From the NCBI GenBank assembly GCA_025454315.1, contig JALOOP010000054.1, positions 1 through 37,932 on the forward strand: a stretch of 37,932 bases of DNA, in the 5' to 3' direction. The DNA comes from Oculatellaceae cyanobacterium Prado106 (GTDB lineage Bacteria > Cyanobacteriota > Cyanobacteriia > Elainellales > Elainellaceae). How positions within the stretch are numbered: the stretch's first letter is position 1; each line of letters starts with the position of its first letter. The notes below the pieces were generated by a model that saw only the letters and a program-made list of their open reading frames with translations, was not told the origin of the DNA and made no database searches. A program made the position numbers and the translations under genes. Of this stretch, positions 1 through 10,102 are shown piece after piece.

Positions 1-28
1 CTTCGATTTTGGCTTTCATGGCACTCAT
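1..28 (-). CDS. Possible start of a minus-strand gene cut by the window edge
   Basis: Reading the minus strand from position 28, an ATG opens a frame (M S A M K A K I E) that runs off the left edge. A second in-frame ATG lies at 19. There is no strong ribosome-binding site. It is too short to recognise and is recorded only because the frame stays open to the edge. Confidence 0.25.
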
Positions 29-180
29 CTCGATAAGATTTGCTTGAATTCCACTACTTTAGCCTATCAATGGAAAATTTACAGGAGGAAAAAATGTGCC
101 CCTTTTAATTGCCGAAGCAATAGACCAAAAGCAACCTATCTCCAAAGCAAACGTATATCCAAAGGTTTGTTTCCCCGTTT

Positions 181-2124
181 CTAAGGTTGGGGTTGAGGTT
201 GAAAAATTTGTTGCATAATTTCTTCCTGTTGGCGTTGCTGTTGTTCTAGCAATTGCTGTTGCTGTTGAACGAGCAATTCCTGTTGCTTTTTAATCACCAA
301 TTCTAAGGCACTCTGTGCCAAAGGTTGCGCTGAATTCAGTGCCAGCGATGCTTCTAGAGTGGCTTTTGCATCGTCATAGCGCTGTAAATGAGCTAGCGTA
401 ATCCCCTGTCCAGTCAAGGCATTGACATTTTTAGGATCAAGCTCCACGACACGTTGATAGGAAGTCAACGCAGCCCCATATTCCTGGAGCGCATAGAGGG
501 CAGAACCCCGGTTATACCAGGCTTGAATCGAATCTGGATTGAGCCGAATAGAGCGATCGGCAGCCACGATCGCCTCCTCATACCGCTCCAAAGACCAGAG
601 CGTGACGCTCCGATTCGCCCACATTTCTGAGTTTTGGGGATCAATCCGAATCGCCTGATCGTAAGAGGTCAGGGCAGAATCGTAGAGTCCCATGGTGCGA
701 AGTACAGTAGCCCGATTCACCCAGGCTTGAGCATAGGTGGGGTTGAGGTCGATCGCCTTTTGAATGGCCACCAGCGCACCCGGATAGTCTTGCAAATACC
801 AGGCGATCGCCCCCTTATAGTTCCAAGCTTCGACATAGTCAGGATTAATGCCCACCGCCCGATTTGCAGAAGCCATGGCATCTTCGTATTTGCCCTGTCC
901 GGTGAGGGCGATCGCGCGTTGTGTCCAGGCTTCGGCAACACCATTTTCCCGCCAGGTGCCGTCTCCTTGAATCGCTTGTTCACAGGCGGCAAAAGCGGGT
1001 TCATACTGCTTGGTTTTATTCATCATGGTGCATTGTCCGACTAATGCCAGGGAATAATCAGCTTTGATTTGCACCGCCCGAGTATAGGAGGTCAACGCTT
1101 CTTCGTAACGCCGCAGTTTTTCCAGAACTTCACCCTGACCTGTCCAGGTGATGGCATCGTTGGGATCAATGGCGATCGCTTTGTCATAGGCGGCGATCGC
1201 ATCGGTAAACTGTCCCAGGCGCGTCAACACTTTACCCTGATTCGACCAGGCAAAAGCAGGCGATTTCTCGCCCCAGTTGCCATTTCCGGCGATCGCATCC
1301 AAACAATTGCCCGCCGCTTCATCGTACTGCACCAGTTCCGTCAACGCAGCACAGCGATGGGCCAGGGTAATCGAGTCTTCGGGTTCTAATAGGAGAACGC
1401 GATCGTAGGCAATCACGGCCTGCTCATAGCGAGTCATCTGCGCCAAAATGGTCCCGCGATGCAACCAGGCCAAGGCAGGCGATCGCCGTCCCCAAGATCC
1501 GCCCACTCTGAGGGCTTCCGTGCATTGATCCAAGGCTTTTTCGGTATCATTCAGCGCTTCGTAGGCCATGCATTTGTAAGTCAAGGCCAGGGAATTTTCT
1601 GGGTCAAACAACAAGGCTTGATCTGCGGAGGCGATCGCATCAGGATAGTTCTTGAGCTTCAGTAAAATTTCACTGCGATCGGCCCAAGTCGCGGAGTCCT
1701 CGGGTTCAAGGGCAAGGGCTTGCTCACAGGCTTCTAGGGCTTTGTCATAGATGCCCGCATCGGTTTGCAGGTGACAAAGATTCGACCAATAGGTAAAGTC
1801 TTCGAGCGTCTCGAAGGTTTCGCTCCTAGCGAGGAGGGGGGAAGGGGAAGGGGAAAGGGGGAAGGGGGAAAGGGAGGTCTTTGACTGAATTCTTGAAAAA
1901 ATCGAAGAAGTTTCTCCCGTTCTCTCGTTTGCACCTGTTTCATTCCTTCCATCGATGAATCCAAGATGCCACTGTTCTCCCCACTCCCCACTCCCCACTC
2001 CCCCCACCCCAAGCCCCACGACCCCCGCCCCCCACCCCCCACCCCCCACCCCTAGAAGGTCGAGGAGAATTTGAGGACATGGTGGCGATCGCAGCACTAG
2101 GAAAAGCAAGGGCAACCACCACAA
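181..2124 (-). CDS. TPR-repeat protein with a repeat-disrupted N-terminus
   Basis: This is a protein of tandem tetratricopeptide repeats, about a dozen units from roughly residue 115 to 615, with the usual W/Y..G/A..A....A and NP motifs (for example DPENSLAL, NPDYVEAW). TPRs form helical scaffolds for protein-protein contacts, and the partner is unknown. The C-terminus is Gln-rich (residues about 617-647). The frame opens with a TTG at 2124, and residues 25-100 are low complexity: Gly-rich, then Ser/Pro-rich. Those residues are encoded by GGGGAGT-type and GGGGAAA-type heptamer arrays. A much better signal peptide lies just upstream in another frame (see 1940-2269). I infer that the native secreted protein was broken or made switchable by the arrays. 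The TPR core is certain, the start is not. Confidence 0.8.
   Translation of the reverse strand: MWWLPLLFLVLRSPPCPQILLDLLGVGGGGWGAGVVGLGVGGVGSGEWGEQWHLGFIDGRNETGANERTGETSSIFSRIQSKTSLSPFPLSPSPSPLLARSETFETLEDFTYWSNLCHLQTDAGIYDKALEACEQALALEPEDSATWADRSEILLKLKNYPDAIASADQALLFDPENSLALTYKCMAYEALNDTEKALDQCTEALRVGGSWGRRSPALAWLHRGTILAQMTRYEQAVIAYDRVLLLEPEDSITLAHRCAALTELVQYDEAAGNCLDAIAGNGNWGEKSPAFAWSNQGKVLTRLGQFTDAIAAYDKAIAIDPNDAITWTGQGEVLEKLRRYEEALTSYTRAVQIKADYSLALVGQCTMMNKTKQYEPAFAACEQAIQGDGTWRENGVAEAWTQRAIALTGQGKYEDAMASANRAVGINPDYVEAWNYKGAIAWYLQDYPGALVAIQKAIDLNPTYAQAWVNRATVLRTMGLYDSALTSYDQAIRIDPQNSEMWANRSVTLWSLERYEEAIVAADRSIRLNPDSIQAWYNRGSALYALQEYGAALTSYQRVVELDPKNVNALTGQGITLAHLQRYDDAKATLEASLALNSAQPLAQSALELVIKKQQELLVQQQQQLLEQQQRQQEEIMQQIFQPQPQP
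1833..2055. repeat. Foldback heptamer element A, inside the TPR gene 5' region
   Basis: A G-rich arm (GGGGAAG/GGGGAAA units, 1836-1887) is followed by a spacer of about 90 bp and a C-rich arm of CCCCACT units (1977-2055). The two arms have different units here, so pairing is imperfect. The element overlaps the N-terminal coding part of the TPR gene. Confidence 0.7.
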
Positions 2125-2269
2125 TCAGCCCCTGGCCAAGCCAAAGTACCCGCCCTAGAGCCTCCCCCTTTCCCCTTTTCCCTTTTCCCTTTCCCCTTTC
2201 GCCCATTTCCTCCGCTCCCTTCCGATAACTCATGGGACTAACCCTAGACCTTAAGACGATGGACACCAA
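1940..2269 (-). pseudogene. Out-of-frame signal-peptide segment of the TPR gene
   Basis: This frame contains a convincing signal peptide, LIVVVALAFPSAAIA followed by T, with an AXA cleavage site near 2070. It then enters the GGGGAGT/GGGGTGG-rich tract and ends at a stop before reaching the TPR domain. The TPR frame differs from it by one base. The simplest reading is that this was the native N-terminus of the downstream TPR protein and that repeat expansion shifted the frame. A sequencing or assembly error in the homopolymer-like tract is the main alternative. Confidence 0.5.
2161..2215. repeat. C-rich heptamer array (CCCCTTT type)
   Basis: Tandem CCCCTTT/CCCTTTT units lie upstream of the TPR gene, between it and the divergent pentapeptide-repeat gene. 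No G-rich partner arm is adjacent other than the one in element A. Confidence 0.7.
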
Positions 2270-2322
2270 AATTTAGACTCGATAAGCTCTGAAGTCTATC
2301 GGCTAAAGGTCTGAAACCCGTC

Positions 2323-3678
2323 ATGCAATTTCTAAGACTCCTTCCATTGCTGCTGCTGTTGCCCTTGCCTGCACTGGCGCTTAATCCCAACGATTTGCTG
2401 AAACTCCAGGAGAGCCGTCAGTGTGCCCGTTGTAATCTGCGCGAGGCCGATCTCTCGGGGGCTTTTCTCCGGCAGGCCAATCTCCAGCGAGCCAACCTGC
2501 GCGATGCCAATCTCAACGGTGCGGATCTGCGAGGAGCCTATCTGCGGGATGCGGATCTGCGCGGGGCGGATCTGCGAAATGCCAATCTAGAAGGCGCGAA
2601 TTTGCTGAATGCTCAGTTGGATGGGGCGCGGTTGGATAATATCCAGACTGATATCCTGACCGTGCTGGAGGAGCGGTGGCTGTTGGTGAGCGATTTGGTG
2701 ACGGAGGGGGGGCGCGATCGCGATCTCCAGGAAGCGGATCTGCGGGGAGCCAACCTAGAAGGAGCCGATCTCCGTCGCGCCAATCTTCAGGGTGCAAATC
2801 TAGAAAATGCCAGCTTAGAAGGGGCTTCCCTCAGTGGTACCAATTTCAATCAAGCGAACCTGGCTGAGGCCAGCCTCTTCATTGCCGATGCCCGCAACGC
2901 CCAGTTCAGCTCAGTCAACCTCGAACGGGGCAGCCTGCGCGCCACCGACCTGCGCCGCGCCAACCTCAACCAGTCCAACCTGACTCGCACCGATCTTCAT
3001 GCGGCCTATCTGGAAAACGCCGACCTCAGCAATAGCAATCTGAGACGCGCAGATTTGTCCGGGGCTTATCTCACCGGAGCCAATCTCAACGGCACCCAGT
3101 TGCGAAATGTCGATCTGTTTGTCGCCGATTTGCACAATGTTGATCTCAGCGGCAGTACGCTGCGTGGGAGTGATCTAGAGGGCGCAAATCTCCAGGGTGT
3201 TAACCTCCAGGGCACCGATCTGCGAAATCTCAACCTCAGCAACGCCAACCTCAGCGGCAATAACCTCAGCAATGCCAATCTCAGCGGCATGAACCTGAGC
3301 GGTGTCAATCTCTCGGGCGCAAATCTGGAAGGCGCAAACCTCACCAACGCCAACCTGCAAGATGCCAACCTGCAAAACGCCAACCTCCGCAACACCAGCC
3401 TGCCCCGCGCCGACCTCCGCCGCACCAACCTCCGTCAAGCCGATCTCAGCCACAGCAACCTCAGCCACGCCAACCTCCGAGAAGCGGATCTCGAAGAAGC
3501 CAACCTCAGCGAAACCAACCTCACCTCCGTCACCTTCCGAGACGCCAACCTCACCCGCACCAACTTCAGCAACGTCCACCTCGACGCCACCAACTTCTGC
3601 GGCGCAATCATGCCCAACGGCGAAGTCAAAGTTTGCCAAACCCTCAACCTATCCGTTCCGACTGGGGTAGCTCCTTAA
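2323..3678 (+). CDS. Secreted pentapeptide-repeat protein
   Basis: Residues 1-20 form a clear signal peptide (Leu-rich, ending ALA). After a short region with two Cys (CARCN), nearly the whole remaining chain is pentapeptide repeats of the A(D/N)LXX type (ANLRDANLNGADLRGAYLRD and so on). They are interrupted once at about residues 104-135 by a non-repeat insert. Such repeats fold into a right-handed square beta helix. In cyanobacteria many are periplasmic or thylakoid-lumenal, with mostly unknown roles. The tail holds a Cys pair (NFCGAIMPNGEVKVC), as in many family members. The ATG is preceded by AAGGTCTGAAACCCGTC, without a strong ribosome-binding site. Transcription is divergent from the TPR gene. 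Confidence 0.92.
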   Translation: MQFLRLLPLLLLLPLPALALNPNDLLKLQESRQCARCNLREADLSGAFLRQANLQRANLRDANLNGADLRGAYLRDADLRGADLRNANLEGANLLNAQLDGARLDNIQTDILTVLEERWLLVSDLVTEGGRDRDLQEADLRGANLEGADLRRANLQGANLENASLEGASLSGTNFNQANLAEASLFIADARNAQFSSVNLERGSLRATDLRRANLNQSNLTRTDLHAAYLENADLSNSNLRRADLSGAYLTGANLNGTQLRNVDLFVADLHNVDLSGSTLRGSDLEGANLQGVNLQGTDLRNLNLSNANLSGNNLSNANLSGMNLSGVNLSGANLEGANLTNANLQDANLQNANLRNTSLPRADLRRTNLRQADLSHSNLSHANLREADLEEANLSETNLTSVTFRDANLTRTNFSNVHLDATNFCGAIMPNGEVKVCQTLNLSVPTGVAP

Positions 3679-3708
3679 TCCTGAACCCTATCCCAAACAG
3701 AGGCGATG

Positions 3709-3912
3709 TCACGGTTGTTCGATTGCATAAACCACTTGATGAGTGCTTAGAATTTCATGGCGTCGATAAGGATTTTTCAGATATTTCTTACTTACTAAGT
3801 CAACTTCTCGCCCAAATAGGGTTTCAATTTCCTTTTGCATTTCCAGGCGGTCATTCCAGTTCAAAGCAGAATCAGGAGCGAAGGTGACTAGAACGTCAAT
3901 GTCGCTATCGGG
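3709..3912 (-). pseudogene. C-terminal remnant of a MNT-type nucleotidyltransferase, fused to the PIN gene remnant
   Basis: One base out of the PIN frame, the minus strand reads PDSDIDVLVTF, then a segment containing LFGREVDLV, and ends YAIEQP and TGA. The DSDIDVLV stretch is the second part of the nucleotidyltransferase active site (GSxARGxxxxDSDIDLLV) of minimal nucleotidyltransferases of the HEPN/MNT toxin-antitoxin class. The G-S motif and the whole N-terminal half are missing, as is any start codon. I infer that a deletion joined this tail to the PIN gene at 3905-3920. Confidence 0.75.
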
Positions 3913-4208
3913 GCGTAAGTATATTCATAACGGGCATTAATCTTTACCGCTTCTATGACCTGAATGGCAGTAATTTCAGAGATATCAAATCCAGCGACAA
4001 GCTCAGAAATGATTTCTTGAGCCTGTACCTGAGTCCGAAATTTTTTCTTAAGCAAGACGTTATATAACTCACCCAAAATTTGAGTGCTGATGATTAGAGA
4101 TTCAATATGGTCTAAAAGAAGCGAATTAACCTTTTCACATTTGTCTATTGGGTCTTTGCTGTAAAGATACACCCAAAGATTTGTATCAAGAAGAACCTTA
4201 TCGCTCAT
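3888..4208 (-). CDS. Truncated PIN-domain toxin (VapC-like)
   Basis: The start matches PIN ribonucleases: VLLDTNLWVYLY carries the first acidic residue (D8), and ILGELYNVL carries the second conserved acid (E47). The protein ends at 106 residues, right after ARYEYTY. Complete relatives continue there with a WDxLIIAxA motif holding the later acidic residues, plus about 30 more residues. That part is absent, replaced by an out-of-frame nucleotidyltransferase tail. The toxin is therefore probably inactive. It overlaps the upstream antitoxin gene by 11 bp, the usual translational coupling of toxin-antitoxin pairs. I infer that the locus is decaying. Confidence 0.75.
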   Translation of the reverse strand: MSDKVLLDTNLWVYLYSKDPIDKCEKVNSLLLDHIESLIISTQILGELYNVLLKKKFRTQVQAQEIISELVAGFDISEITAIQVIEAVKINARYEYTYAPIATLTF

Positions 4209-4440
4209 AAAGTTCGTCTCGATTAAAGTGGTAATCTTCAGGCAACTTGAAAGAGTGCTGTTGGAGTTGTTCTAAAAATCGCTGCTTCCTAAGTTCTACA
4301 GGTTGCCTATCCTTTCCTCTTTGTTGGTCAGCATCTTCTAATACAACAATCCGCAGTTTTTTACCTTCCAGCGACGCATCCAGTTTTTCATCTAGGACTA
4401 AACTGCCGTCATGATAGGTGGCTTGTAATACTCTATCCAT
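4198..4440 (-). CDS. Antitoxin of a PIN toxin pair (DUF104-like)
   Basis: This 80-residue protein has the N-terminal pattern RVLQATYHDGSLVLDEKL followed by KLRIVVLE, as in DUF104/AbrB-like antitoxins found next to PIN toxins. The C-terminal half is charged (RKQRFLEQLQQHSFKLPEDY), which suits a toxin-wrapping tail. A good ribosome-binding site (AGAGGG) lies about 8 bases before the ATG at 4440. The stop overlaps the toxin start. By analogy it should bind its own promoter DNA and neutralise the PIN partner. With the toxin truncated, only the antitoxin may still work. Confidence 0.75.
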   Translation of the reverse strand: MDRVLQATYHDGSLVLDEKLDASLEGKKLRIVVLEDADQQRGKDRQPVELRKQRFLEQLQQHSFKLPEDYHFNRDELYER

Positions 4441-4800
4441 GATTCATCCCTCTAAATTGCACTAAATTATGGTTTAATTCTCGTCAATTGCCGTCACACT
4501 CAAAATCATCGGCTCTACTCAAACTTTTGCGTCTGGAAACTGTGACTTCAGCTTCATTTTGGCCATGATAACAGGCAAAGGTCGAGGCACTTACATCAGC
4601 CACTCTTTTCAACAAATTTGGTTACTTCCGATAGTCTTCCAGATCATCAGCTAAGCTTCGGTATGAATTTGTGAAATTAGCAAAGGACATCCAAGCACCA
4701 AAAGAATCCTTCCATTGATTCTCTATAATGCCTCAAATCCCCCGAATCGTCCTGTTATAGACTAATCCACGAATGCTAGATCCAGGGTTGCAAGTTCAGC

Positions 4801-4847
4801 TTCCCCCCTTTCCCCCTTCCCCTTTCCCCCCTACTCCCCACTCCCTT
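4801..4847. repeat. C-rich heptamer array
   Basis: CCCCCTTT/CCCCTTT units end in CTCCCCACTCCC. They lie immediately next to the terminator hairpin, with no paired G-rich arm nearby. Confidence 0.65.
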
Positions 4848-4880
4848 TAAAAAATAAAACCCCTGGGCAGGAGCCAGGGG
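4848..4880 (-). terminator. Rho-independent terminator, minus strand
   Basis: On the minus strand the stem CCCCTGG / CCAGGGG (4874-4880 with 4860-4866) has a 7-base loop and is followed directly by TTTTATTTTTT. It would end transcripts from the minus-strand gene at 5057-5569. Confidence 0.75.
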
Positions 4881-5056
4881 TCAGAATCATCAGGGTGCAT
4901 CTACCATTCCCTTCTTCGTCGTTCTAAAGGATACATCCGGAAAGATCTGAGAAGTTTCTGATTTTACCTGAAAGTTTTTTTGACTCAGGGGATATGCGGA
5001 GAACATGAGGGCGATCGCACCCCTCTTTAACTTCCCAGCCTTCACCTCAAATTGGC

Positions 5057-5569
5057 TTATGGCAGGCGATCGCCCTCATCCGGTGGCAATTGGGGCACCC
5101 GAAGCTCCTTGTCGGGACAGGATTCAGCACCATCGACAATTCCGTAGGGATGCATCGCACAAATTAAGGGTGTCCCTCCGTAAATCATCCCGTGATAATG
5201 ACGACAACCCCGGCAGATTGGGTGCTGTCGAATCATTGGTTCGGGTAGAGAGCCAAAGGATTGAAAGGAGTCATCGCCAAAAAATGAATCCTCCAGGGAA
5301 TGGTCATCTCGAAGCGTCAGGGCATCCTGATCGGCCAGCGCGTCCAAGAATGGCTCAATCCAATCGGTAAAGTATTGTTCAAACTGTTCGCCTAGTTTAT
5401 CGAGGGAGGGGGCGATCGCCTCTTGCATTTCATGAGCCGCTTCATCCGAGATTTCCAGCAAAACCGTTGCCACTTCGCCAATCTCGCGGGTCACTTCCTG
5501 AAAGTATCGCTCAATATCCTGAGCCGTCGTCTCAACGCGCTCCATCCAATCCTGCTGCCAGTTGCTCAT
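5057..5569 (-). CDS. Conserved cyanobacterial protein with a Cys-cluster tail
   Basis: The protein has 170 residues. The N-terminal 80 residues are helical and acidic (likely coiled-coil or helical bundle, WMERVETTAQDIERYFQEV). The C-terminal part has four spaced cysteines: CRGC (119, 122), C137 in LICAMHPYG, and C151 in SCPD. The pattern HPxCxGCxxYHG...CxMHPYG...CPD recurs in a cyanobacterial family of unknown function. It could bind zinc or an iron-sulfur cluster, which is inference only. A minus-strand terminator at 4848-4880 lies downstream. The ATG start at 5569 has no strong ribosome-binding site. Confidence 0.8.
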   Translation of the reverse strand: MSNWQQDWMERVETTAQDIERYFQEVTREIGEVATVLLEISDEAAHEMQEAIAPSLDKLGEQFEQYFTDWIEPFLDALADQDALTLRDDHSLEDSFFGDDSFQSFGSLPEPMIRQHPICRGCRHYHGMIYGGTPLICAMHPYGIVDGAESCPDKELRVPQLPPDEGDRLP

Positions 5570-5735
5570 CGGGGGTATCCTTGGGTCTACTCATCGTCCA
5601 GGTGCTAGTGGGCTTGCTTCCCTGGCGTTGCCGGGGGATTGCCCACTGGAGGCTCCATTGCCTCCTCTCAGATCTCAAATCAGATTCGCACCCAGGTTTT
5701 ACCATAAACCTCAGCGCGTCTCACTTTCGCTCTTC

Positions 5736-6122
5736 CTAATCTTTCTTCAAGCGGCGCAGTTCATCCTGAAGCTTAGAAACCTGATCGCGCAGACTTTCGA
5801 CCGCCTGGGGATTTTCTTCAGGAGAGGACTCATCGTCAGACAGAATATCAATCCGGCGAGGCCCCGGAGATGGATCGGCAGATTGAGTATCGGCAGTGTT
5901 GGAGGATTTGGGAGCCTGCTGCTGAGCGCGAGTCACCATATCATCCACCATTTTTTTGGCTTCATCAGCGGTCATTTCGCCCCTTGCCACCATCTCATCG
6001 GCCAGCTTTTGGGCTTGCGATCGCAACTCCGAAAACGTACTCCCCGCCTTCTCCGACGCATAGGAAGCAATCCCCACCCCTAAATAAAACGCCTTTTGAA
6101 CCAAATCCCCAAACCCTGCCAT
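5736..6122 (-). CDS. Phasin-like small protein with C-terminal coiled coil
   Basis: The protein has 128 residues. The N-terminus MAGFGDLVQKAFYLGVGIASYASEK, the AQKLADEMVARGEMTADEAKK stretch, and a disordered acidic linker before a C-terminal coiled coil (SLRDQVSKLQDELRRL) match proteins annotated in cyanobacteria as phasin-family or PHA-granule regulators. Phasins coat polyhydroxyalkanoate granules. Whether this one does so cannot be told from the sequence, since no PHA synthase gene is in the window. It is transcribed in the same direction as the downstream Cys-motif gene (gap 166 bp), so co-transcription is possible. Confidence 0.75.
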   Translation of the reverse strand: MAGFGDLVQKAFYLGVGIASYASEKAGSTFSELRSQAQKLADEMVARGEMTADEAKKMVDDMVTRAQQQAPKSSNTADTQSADPSPGPRRIDILSDDESSPEENPQAVESLRDQVSKLQDELRRLKKD

Positions 6123-6270
6123 GATGGGTCAACTCCTTCGCTACAGTGAATTTCTTTGAGATCTTGCATCCTAATGGACTTGACAACTGCGATCGTCCAT
6201 CACAAGTTCCAGGATAGGAGCAAATTTAGAAAAATGACCACTGTTCTTTTGGGGAGGAGGGCAGTGGGCC

Positions 6271-6455
6271 AAAGGGGAAAGGGAAAAGGGGAAAGGGTTG
6301 ACCCAGAGACAACAGAGATAAAACTTCGAGGATGTTCTCAAACAAGCAGCGGCTTGTCCCTACAGGAGCGATGCTGTAACCTCAATGGCGACAGCTACAA
6401 AGAACTTCCCCTTTCCCCTTTCCCCTTTCCCCCTTCCCCCTTCCCCCTTCCACCT
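6271..6455. repeat. Foldback heptamer element C
   Basis: G-rich arm 6271-6297 (GGGGAAA, GGGAAAA), spacer of about 108 bp, C-rich arm 6406-6455 (CCCCTTT then CCCCCTT units). The arms are complementary and could form a long hairpin. The element lies between the phasin-like gene and ffs. Confidence 0.75.
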
Positions 6456-6525
6456 TCCATCAAAATTGCCGAGGAGACAGCCACAGCATCCCCTCGGCAG
6501 ATTCAGAATCGATTTAAAAACAGGA

Positions 6526-6619
6526 GACCCGGAGATCACGCCTATCGCAAGCATCCCGTATTGCTGCTACCTTCCGGTCCTGACAAGATTTGGGCGTTGT
6601 AATCGCATGAGTCCAGGTC
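6526..6619 (-). ncRNA. ffs: Signal recognition particle RNA (4.5S type)
   Basis: The minus strand contains the hallmark SRP apical domain GTCAGGACCGGAAGGTAGCAGC, split here as GTCAGGACCGGAAGG then TAGCAGC, with the GGAA tetraloop. The ends pair as expected: GACCTGGA (6612-6619) with TCCGGGTC (6526-6533), followed by TCATGC with GCGTGA. A TTTTT run (about 6514-6519) follows as a likely terminator. The RNA is about 94 nt, the short bacterial form, and works with Ffh to target membrane proteins. Exact ends are estimated from the closing helix. Confidence 0.93.
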
Positions 6620-6677
6620 AGACTTCAGCATAACATGGATGGTGTGAAAGCGTCCGCAAGTTTTTGGACAGTTCGCG

Positions 6678-8937
<2,260 letters not shown>

Positions 8938-9855
8938 TTAGCGATTTCCGGTGTTGCTCCCTCGGTTGATGATTTGCATCCGTTGAGTAACTGCCGTAAT
9001 TCCATCATCCCGCACCAGAATGGCCGAGATCCAGCGATTTTCTGGGGCAATGGGAGCGCGACCCACCTTAAACAGGCCGCCGGAGGAGAGCAGTTCTAGC
9101 TCAATGGGCACCGCGTTGAGATAGCCTTCAGCATTGATCGGTTCGGCCAGGGCTGCGCCGAGGAGGAGGCGATCGCCCAAAGGTTCCTGCACTACAGCAT
9201 CCAGGGAGAAATTGCGTCCCACATTTACCTGGGTGGGGAGGCGTAGCTCCACCGTCGGCGGCGTTGTCCCAATGGTGACTTCACTGCGCTCCGAGAGGAT
9301 TTCTTGGCTGACAATCTTGAACCCTTCAAAGCGCTGAAGAGAGGCGATCGTCGCCGTCAAATTCTGGGGTCTACCGCTGGTCTGCTGGGTGCCTCGAATG
9401 GTCGTAGTGGTTTCCACCACGATCGCATTACCATCCCGTTCCCAAGAATTTATCTGGGTTTGATAAGTCATGCCGGGGTAGCGCTGCCAGAATTTCTGCA
9501 ACGCTTCCTGATAGGAGGTGTAGTTCAACCCATCGGAGTTGGTGAACTGAGGACTATAAAAAGCCATGACCGTTTGTAGATTCCCCTGATTGGCCGCTGC
9601 ATCAATTTGGCTTAGGGTTTGCACGAGTCGCGCCGGAGCATCGGTTGCTGTAGCGGGCGCAGGGGGTGTAGCGGGCGCAGGTGCAGGGGTTGCAGCGGGT
9701 GCGGGTCGGGGAACGGTCGGCGTTTGAGCCATCGCATCACTCGTCCACCCCAGGAGTCCAACACTGAGGAAGCTAACACTGAGAAAGCTGGAGGATACCA
9801 AGGCACGAATCCAGAGCCGATGGGAACGCAGGGGATGGGTGAAGCTGTTTTGCAT
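8938..9855 (-). CDS. Secreted NTF2-like protein
   Basis: An N-terminal signal peptide (hydrophobic stretch to about residue 43, ending DAMA-Q) is followed by a Pro/Ala-rich linker (about residues 46-75). Then comes an NTF2/SnoaL-like alpha+beta domain (LSQIDAAANQGNLQTVMAFYSPQF to about residue 180), and a beta-rich C-terminal domain ending NRGSNTGNR. The FYSPDF-like motif is typical of the domain. The role is unknown and no catalytic residues can be assigned. It is likely periplasmic or lumenal. Transcription is divergent from murG across a 247-bp gap. Confidence 0.8.
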   Translation of the reverse strand: MQNSFTHPLRSHRLWIRALVSSSFLSVSFLSVGLLGWTSDAMAQTPTVPRPAPAATPAPAPATPPAPATATDAPARLVQTLSQIDAAANQGNLQTVMAFYSPQFTNSDGLNYTSYQEALQKFWQRYPGMTYQTQINSWERDGNAIVVETTTTIRGTQQTSGRPQNLTATIASLQRFEGFKIVSQEILSERSEVTIGTTPPTVELRLPTQVNVGRNFSLDAVVQEPLGDRLLLGAALAEPINAEGYLNAVPIELELLSSGGLFKVGRAPIAPENRWISAILVRDDGITAVTQRMQIINRGSNTGNR

Positions 9856-10102
9856 AGCGATTCAAAAAGGCTGCCAATTGAAGGAGAGGTCAGGAGGAAC
9901 AGTCAAGTCCATTAATCGATTCATCATAAGCCATTTCGTTGAGGGGCGATCGCTTTCTTCATCCTGCCAAAACCAGAAGGTGACCGCATGGGAAAATTCA
10001 ATGATGCAAAATCCTCAGATCACCCTAAGATAGGGGTGCCTCAAGGCAAAACCAATAGTCCTCCCCTCAAACCGGGAGCTTCAACAGTCAGGGAGAGTCG
10101 TC

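Larger units (their letters stand above)
4441..5056. other. Intergenic region without a recognisable gene
   Basis: It holds the antitoxin promoter side (4441-4700), a C-rich heptamer array (4801-4847) and a terminator hairpin (4848-4880). I see no convincing coding frame. A very short minus-strand frame near 4935 (M Y P L E R R R R E W) is noted but unsupported. Confidence 0.5.

Noticed and set aside
634-1665. Several plus-strand frames opposite the TPR gene
   Set aside because: They are antisense shadows of a clearly coding TPR frame, with no motifs or ribosome-binding sites.
3633-3887. 84-codon plus-strand frame after the pentapeptide gene
   Set aside because: It overlaps, in antisense, the nucleotidyltransferase remnant, whose minus-strand sequence is the recognisable one.
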